Program-made: the position numbers and the translations under genes
The notes under the pieces: model-generated
Seen by the model: only the letters and a program-made list of their open reading frames with translations
Database searches by the model: none
What the model was told of the DNA's origin: nothing
Assembly (NCBI GenBank): GCA_021229015.1
Contig: CM037784.1
Coordinates: forward strand, 62,819,364-62,883,363
Length of the DNA stretch: 64,000 bases
Direction of reading: 5' to 3'
Origin: Solen grandis
Taxonomy: Eukaryota; Mollusca; Bivalvia; Adapedonta; Solenidae
In this document: positions 29,001-38,000 of the stretch, piece by piece
Layout of the letters: each line of letters starts with the position of its first letter
Numbering within the stretch: position 1 is the first letter of the stretch

Positions 29001-32000
29001 AGGGGCCGTATTCAATATACATCTTAGATTTAATAAAGAAATTTCCTTATCCTTAACTTTTTCCCTTAAGATAATCCTTAACCTTATTTTTTCCCTTAGA
29101 TTAAATCTAAGATGATTCTTGCGTAAAAAAATCTTAAACATAAAGAAAATTTTAAGATTTACCTAAGGTTTGTTGTCAAGCGCAAGCGAACGTGTAGAGC
29201 TAAAAATACAATCGAATTTTGGTTTTTCTGTTCTTAAATTAGAAACATAACCGGATATTGTTACGCGCGGACCCAATTGAAGGCACCATTTTGCAGACGA
29301 TCATGTCTGACAGATCTATATGCACCCCCAAGAAGGAAAGGAGTCCAAATTTCACACCGTTGGACTGCCTTTTATTGTGCGACATAATGGGGAAACCATC
29401 TCATATGGATGGTTTGAGCAACCATGAGTTGCAAAAACATAGATTTACATCAAGTAATCAGACAGCATATTTCTTTTTAACGTACCCATAGGCCATACGC
29501 AAACTTTATTGCTTTTTATTTATAGGATCCATCTAAAATAAATAAGTATAAAATAAATAAAATGTACATATAGACTTTATTCCTCCCTCCTTTGTGCTAT
29601 TATTAGGGTGATGTTTGTTGTTCCTGCATGACATGCCGAAAGAGTTGACATCATTTGTTGACTTCGTAACCGCGAATTTACATTACACTGTTACTCATTT
29701 TAAGATTTTTCTTCAGTCTTTCAAGTTTAGATGATATTCGTTTGTACTATCTGTGTTAGAGTTTGTCAAAAATAGTACAAAATAACACATTTCCTTGCGT
29801 GTCCCTTTCTTTATTCTTCTTCTAAACAAACAGTATCGATCAGTCAAGTTGCGACACTGCTGTGAATTAGATTTTAATGTATATTATGGAGCCTATAACC
29901 ATACACCAGTAGCTCTCGGTGTTTAATTTTGAAGATTTATGAAATAAATAAAAAAAAAAAATTAACTTTAAGGAAAAAATAACCTATTTAAGATTTATCT
30001 TAAAGTTAAGATGTATATTGAATACGGCCCCAGGTCACTTACTTATGATAACTGCTTGGGGTTTGGTAACTCAGATTTTTCTTGTCCTGGCTGCGTGTTT
30101 TCGAAAATAAAAATGGTACTTGAGTATGATTTTCATACTTATGCTCAAACTATGCCTATTAGTTTCAATAAGGATTTGAGTATGTTACTCAAATTTGAGC
30201 CTGAGATTGTATTTAAGTCTTTTTTGAGAACATTGGGCTTGTTGGCTCATGATAGTTTGATGGTTCTACCCAGGTGGACTTTGTGCACTTTGGGTCTTCC
30301 TCCATCTGTTATTAGCTTGATGTCACTAAATGATTGAAATACTGATTTCTGTAAACTCTATTAGGGCAGCAGTACATATAATCAAGATTTTTTCAGCAAA
30401 TTCTTAAACTGTTGCTGTAACATTAAAATCATACACATGTATTTCAGGGCTCAGACACTGTGTCAGTGTTTATTGTTTCAACCTACACTGATGGCACACC
30501 AACAGAGAGCACAGCCTGGTTCTACAAATGGCTTGAGGAAACATCAACTGATTTCCGTGTGGAGAAAACCCTTCTGAAAAATCTGCAGTATTGTGTTTTT
30601 GGCCTTGGGAACTCAGAATATAAAGAAAATTATAATGTGGTATGTATTTGAGGTTTATGTGAATTATTTTTCCAGATTTTTTTTCACCTTATTTGTGGCA
30701 GCTTTAGTACTGTGTAGATCTAATACTACAAACTTCAGTATAAGTATACAAGTATAACATAGACCCCAGGTTGTAAATTTGTGAATGTTTTAAGTTTTAA
30801 TATGATTACAACATAGACTGATAAAGTAGATTTGTACACCCCCCTCCCCCCCTTCAAAAAAAAACAAACCAAAAAACAACTAATGACCACATATGCTGCC
30901 ACTAGAGCCAGACTGATTAATATAGTTTTTAAGAAACTTGTTTCACAGTCGAAGTAAAATAAATAAAGATTTAACTTTAAAAAAGAACACAACAAAAAGC
31001 AACAATAACAAGAAAACAAAACAAACAATAACAAGGAGCTGCAGTTAGAATAAGAAACCACTAATTATAATTATGTCAAATTTTTATTATAGCCCTGCTA
31101 CACTTCATGAAGTTGAAGCTTCATTGCAAACATGCATGTTGTTTCCCTTCCACTGCATTAAGTCACTTAACCATTATTTTCTGACCATGAGATATCACTT
31201 TAGTGATAGCTTTATCCAAATTTCAAATGAAATGAGCTTAACCCTTTCCCTCATATAGATTCATTTTAACCCTTTCCCTCATATAGACTCATTTTAACCC
31301 TTTCCCTCATATAGACTCATTTTAACCCTTTCCCTCATATAGACTCATTTTGACGCACTCAGTAGGTACCACATAAAGCCTGATCTGCAGAAAACCACAG
31401 TGAAACCTTACCAAATTTAATTATAAAATCCTCATTTCTAGACCACTGAGAAGCAGTGAACAGTATAAAACCTGATCAGCCTGCGAGTTACTTGCAGGCT
31501 GATCTGGTTTTATGCTGTTCGCATAGGTCTTTTCATGGTTTCCTCTATGAGAGAAAGGGTTAAAGGACATACATGTACATCAGGAAAAAGTGCCCATATA
31601 ACCTAGTTGTGAGTATCACATTTTACTGTTGTAACTTACTTTCCTTATACCATTTACTACACAAAATAGAATGCCTTATACTGTATACAAGGTGAACAAG
31701 AATTTTATACACTTGGTAAGATAAACTGGATTTTCTATTGTATACCAGGCAGGCTAGAGTTTCTGGACTCTGTTTCAGGTGGGGAAGAATATCGACAAGT
31801 GGTTACACAGTCTGGCGGCCATGAGGGTAATGCCCCTGGGGCTGGGAGATGAAGATGTGGTGGACAGTAGACATGGAGGTGAGGCATGAATATTCATGTA
31901 CAAATTCGTGTCTTGAGGAAAGTAAATTTCATTGTTACCTAAATAGTTTTATAGAGAAATTAACCCTTTACATCATGAATATTCATGTACAAATTCATGA

Positions 32001-35000
32001 CTTGATGCACATGAATTAATTGAACCTTAAATGTTATATGGTACAATAGTTCCTTCTATGTCATGTTGACTGTGTGGAGATAGAGTTACAGAGGATAATA
32101 ATGTTATATGGTACAATAGTTCCTTCTATGTCATGTTGACTATGTAGAGTTAGAGTTACAGCACTGTAGGATTGAACCTCTGGTCAGATGATCTATTCTG
32201 GGTCTGCTCTGTTTTCCAATGCATCAGAATGAGTCTATATGAGGTAAAAGGTTAAAGAAAGGGTACTTTGTCAGCCCCCTCAGTATTCCCACTAAGATTT
32301 GAAAGTGGGGGTAAAATTTCTTTTGTACCCTCTCTGTAAGAGATTTGTAGCAAAGCTCTTAAAACTCGGGGTACTGAAGACCAATATGGGGGGTAAAATA
32401 CCCCCATATGGGAGAATCTGGGAACACTGCCCCTACAAGTGATTAACACAGAAAAAAACAAACTTCAAAGATTTTTACTTTATTTATTCGTCTGTGTGTC
32501 CATCTGATAAAATCATAAATCTAGATTGTGTAGTAACATGTCTGATGATTCAGATTTATTCACTGGTAACTATAAATGTGGCAACAAAATAAAAAAAAAA
32601 ACCAGCAAAAATAAAACACAGGTAAAATATGTAATACTGGCATACTTTTCATCATATATAAACAAATTTCTTTGATAATCATACACATACTGCTCCTTTA
32701 TAGCATATATCATGAGGTTATGACTTTTGATGTTAATTACCATAGCCAACATTTTGAAAAGATCCTTCACATAATATTTTGCTGAATGTCAGGTATTGAG
32801 GAAGACTTTAAGGCGTGGCGAAGATTTTCTGGCGGAAGGCAGGCCCCATCCTGACTGGCAGGAAGACGCTGAAAGCCTCAGAAAGAAGGACAAGTGTGAG
32901 GACTCTGGGAAGAAGTGTAGCGGTAACTGTAAGGCCGATGGTAGTAAATGTGACAGTGATGAAGAGAGGGACGCTGTGACAGAGGAGGTGGGTGTGGCTA
33001 GGACATCGTAGGGGTGGGGCTTGATTTTCTTCTCATGTGTTGATTCAAAAACAAGCTAAATCAGTCTTCAATCCATCCCAATTCCATCCCAGTGATAGAT
33101 TTCATCATTTCAATTTTTGTATTTCTAGTGTCACAATTAAAAGCCCATTGTTAATATATGTTTGAAAGGCAGTTTCTTGGGTACAACACTTCATACTGGT
33201 CCCGGTGGCCGAGTGGTTAGAGTGTCTGCCCTGGAATCAGGAGGTCGTGGGTTTGATCCCCAGGTGCAACATTCCAAAGTCATAAAAAATGGTACTGGTA
33301 TAGCTCCCTTGCTTGGCGCTCAGCATATAGGGTAGTTCGAGGACTGTGGAAATTTAACTTTAAATTATGGAATACAGATTGCTGAGTTTATGTATAGGGT
33401 TATTATATACATGTATGTATTTCATCATTCTATAGTTATATGAGACGACCAGTGAGGAAGAGGAGGAGGAGGAGGAGGACAGGGAGGGAGTGACCCAGAG
33501 CAGTAGTGGGGTCGTGGATCTGGAGGACCTGGGGAAGGTCATGAAGAAGATGAAGACAGCCAAGGTGAGGCTTGTAGAGGAAGAAACTGGTTGAAACTTG
33601 TTGAATTTTTTTTTACCATATTTTTAACCCTTTCCCTCATAGAGACTCATTTTGACGCACTCATTAGGTACCACATAAAGCCTGATCTGCAGAAAACCAC
33701 AGTTAAACCTTACTAAATTTAATTATAAAGTCCTCATTTCCAGACAACTGAGGAGCAACGAACAGCATAAAACCTGATCAGCCTGCGAGTTACTCGCAGG
33801 CTGATCTGGTTTTATGTTGTTCGCATAGGTCTTTTCATGGTTTCCGCTATGAGGGAAAGGGTTAATGCAGCTTGACAGTCATGGTGGCTTCAGCTATTTG
33901 TTGTCTGTTTAATAACTTTTATTAGGAATGAGGTATTGGGAGTAAACTTTTGATACAGGTAGCTTGCATGGAGACAAAATTCCGCTGCATTACATCTGCT
34001 TTGAGTGTGTAGGGAGATTATTTAGTGAAACACATGTTGGAATTGATTGTTTGGTCACTCTGATGCAAGACAATGTCAATAGGAGAATTGTTCACTCATG
34101 TATAAATTGCTGTAAGCTCAATCTTTCATCTTCATGTACGCAAAGAACACTTTAAATTGCTAGATATAAAGAGATAAATATCTCCAGGAACACATAGTCT
34201 CCAAATGACCGAACATTAAACCCAATAAACAAACAAACATCTCCAGGAAAGATATATAAATGAGAGGGGCAGTCTTAATTGCCTAATGTCAAGTGAGTAT
34301 TCTGGAAAACTATACTTAGAACGACGACTTATTCCAGGTGCAGCGTAAGAAAGAGGAGGCGGGAGCAGTGGCAGGGGAGAAGAAAGAGATGGTCACGCCC
34401 CAGTTACACAAGGCCCTGTCTAAACAGGGGTACAAGATCATTGGCTCGCACTCGGGGGTCAAACTGTGTAGATGGACTAAGGTAGGGTTGTCTGACAGGG
34501 TTTTGGTAAAATATTTGAATTGAGAAAGATGATTTTATCTCTCTTGCAAACAGAAATATTCATACCATATAAAGTCAAACCTGTATTCAAGGTCACCTCT
34601 GAATAACAGCCACCTTATGGAAAAGGGCTAGTGACTGAATTCCAAGCATGAAATTTAGAGAGGATTAAACCTCTGAATAAAGGCCACCCCCAAAAGGGTA
34701 GTTGTCAATTTCCTTGACTGACCTTTGTGTTCTGCTTGTATATGTGCCATATACCATTTGCACCATCCAGTAATTTGTGGCATATACTACTCTCTATTGC
34801 TGGCCCTTTGTGGCCCTTCAGGTATCTAAATTATAACATAATCACACTTAGCTTAATTCTCATGACTTAGTAAGGTATAGTATGGTATTGCTAGGAAGAC
34901 TGTCACAAGAATATACAAGTTTGATTTTTATTTACAAATCTCACAACTAATATAAATTGCTCTTGATGGCTTGGATAGTGGTGCATGTGATCATTATTGT

Positions 35001-38000
35001 GGTAGTAAGCTGGAGCACCCAGTGAAAACCAACATTACTGGATGGGCTTCCAGGAATCAAACCATGAATCAAGCCCATGAAACAGTGCTGAGAAGCCAAC
35101 CGTTTTACCGCTACATTCTAGGCATTCAACACATATCAGTGTTTCGGATGAATTTTCATCCCTAGAATGATATTTTATATTTTCCAGTCGATGTTAAGAG
35201 GGCGGGGCGGATGTTACAAGCACACTTTTTATGGTATAGAGAGTCACAGATGCATGGAGACGACTCCCAGTCTTGCTTGTGCCAATAAGTGCGTCTTCTG
35301 CTGGAGGTATGTTCTGATTGGCTCATTGATCATATCAGTCTTTCACTCTTTTAAGCTCATCTTTGTCAAAGATCATTTGGGTCACTCACCTTTGTCAAAA
35401 GTTGCTTCAGTCACTCTCTACCAGGATTGTAAAAATTAAATTGATCTGTCAAAAAACGTGGTTGCCAGCGGGTGGAGCCCGTTTTCCTGATATGTATATA
35501 GTACAACTTCGAAAAATCTTTTTATCCAGAAATACTGGCTGTATTTCAAAGGTTTTGGCACATATATTCCTTGGGTCACTCTGTACCAAGATTGTAAAAA
35601 CTTTTAAGATCCCTTGAAAAACATTGCAACCAGGGAGCATAGGCCATTTTACATAATATGATAAGATATTTGCTGTTTCTTTCCTCCCACTAATACCTGG
35701 TTCTCAGGTAAGTGATTCCAGGACCTTCATTGTCCTCTTGTTTTATGTTAGCCCTGGTCTCTGATATTCAAAATATCTGCAGCGCTGCTAATGGTGCTTT
35801 ATTGTAAATTTGAACGGATCTTTAAATAGTTCTACAGTGCCACAAAACATATTCCATCCTGTCACGTCCTACACTCCGCACTGCATGAAGATAGGTTGGG
35901 ATGCTGGGGTATTTTTATACTCTATAAAATCAATGTGAATTTTATTCATATTGTACATTTTTTAAAGTACGACAAAATGCTGCTATTCAGGTGTAACTTA
36001 TCTGACAAAGAGAGAGCTAAACAGATGTTTCTAGTTTCACAGCAAGCTAACTATTTTACATGAAAGAAAAAACCTTCCACATAATTTTATAACTGTATAC
36101 AATGCAGCTCCATTGTAATGCTGTATTTTGGGCCCAAGTCTAGATATCTAGATAGTTATACCACATTATATTGGACTTCATTGGAAAGATTTCTGGTACA
36201 TTGTGGCACCAGATGATATTGTCTTCCACGTTCTGTGGATCTATACTATACTTGGAGTACAAAGTCTTTGTAAATAAAGAGTCAATCAAAGATGCTTTTA
36301 ATGTCTGTTTTTCAGGCATCATACCAACCCAGTGGGGACAGAATGGCGCTGGAAAATGGACGACCCAGAGTTAGTGTTCAATGGTGCCCTTGACAACCAT
36401 GTCATATGATCAAACAGTTCAAAGGTAGCTAGCTATGCATGTAATAGCCTTCTTATGAGTGAGTTTATATAATGTCCAGTGTGTTAAGGGTTTTCCATGG
36501 AAAGTGTCCATTTTGACACTCATCTTGTCTAAATGACCCCCAAAGTTAAATGTTTGTGTCACGTGCTGTAGGTAGAGGTAGTAATGATGAGTTAAGATGG
36601 TGCAGTGGGGATATTTATCACCTTCAGTCTGTACTGTTTGTTTTCAGAATTAAAGCAGTTCGTTCACAGATGAGTGGTAGAAATTCAAAAAAATAATTTT
36701 CTACTGTCCCTGGTTAATGTTGGTAAAATCTTTGTTTCCTGACAAACAAACTTGGAAAGAGTAGGTTACATTGCACAGAAAAAGATTATTTTTGTAAACG
36801 CAACTTCAATAAAATCAGATGAATTCATAATACGATATCCCCAAAGGACATGTTCTGCAACATGGCGTCTTCACCAGTTCAGGGTAGCGATTTCTTAAGT
36901 TCATCCTTTAAAGTTGGCGCATGCGGGGAAAAGTGGATGAATTTAAGTATAGATTTTTATCAGTCTAAATAGTTTCAGTACTGTCTGTGATAGTATTGCC
37001 TGTGATGGGGAAACCAACCAATTTTTTGACAATCACAGATGGTTTCATTGGGTGACATTGCGTCTAGAGATGGGTATTGAGATGTAATACACACATATAC
37101 AGTCCATTCGCGATGGTACGAAGTAGCCCCTGGAATCGCATTTATTTCGTTCCATCGCTTATTTCGTTCCATCGCATCTTTCATATTGACGATTGAGAAT
37201 CCCTTTATGTATGTGCTCACTCGTTTGTTTATGTCGTGTTTTAGTATGTATTGCCGAAAACCATGTACTGTCGTAAAGATTTAGTGTCGTAATATGTTTA
37301 GTGTGATGTTGTTTCATTATTTGATTAATCTTTGAAACAAACAAACACACTCTCCTGTAAGCTTCGTGTCAGTTTGCAACAATCAACGTCACGGATGGCG
37401 TGCTAATAGGCTGATTACAGACAATATGATGGTGGACGCGTGTAAGCGACAGGTGTCACTCGGGTAGGATTAAAAACACCGACACTTCTTCGAAGCTCAT
37501 TAATCAGTTGTTAATTAGCAAATCGGACCACATTTTTTTCCGACCGGAATTTTATTACACCGTCATTTTGCTCCATCGCATTTCGTTCCATCGTGAATAG
37601 ACTGTAGTTAAAAATCAAATTCTTAGTCAATGATCATATGTAAACGAGCTGCTTTAAGTGAATCATTTAATACATTCAAATTTCAGGCGTAAATGTTGTT
37701 GCTCTTAGGTAAATAAATCACAATGTGCATGTAAGCTAATTTAAGCTGACTGTAACTTTCTCCGCCCCCAGGTGTTCCAGGGGTCCAGGCAGACAAGTTT
37801 GAAGATGCCAAGATGCCCCAGCACTGTGCCCTGTCCCTGGTCGGAGAACCCATCATGTACCCGGAGATCAACCGATTTGTTGAACTTCTCCATGGCAAAG
37901 GCATATCTACCTTCCTCGTCACTAATGCTCAATTTCCTGAGGCCATCAGGTAAGGATGGAAGATTGTTTCTTTAATCTTTGTAAAATTTAGAGGGTATTT

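Noticed and set aside
29258..29302. Upstream extension of the Myb/SANT-like ORF to 29258
   Set aside because: It needs a non-ATG start; the first ATG is at 29303 and the added residues have no family match.
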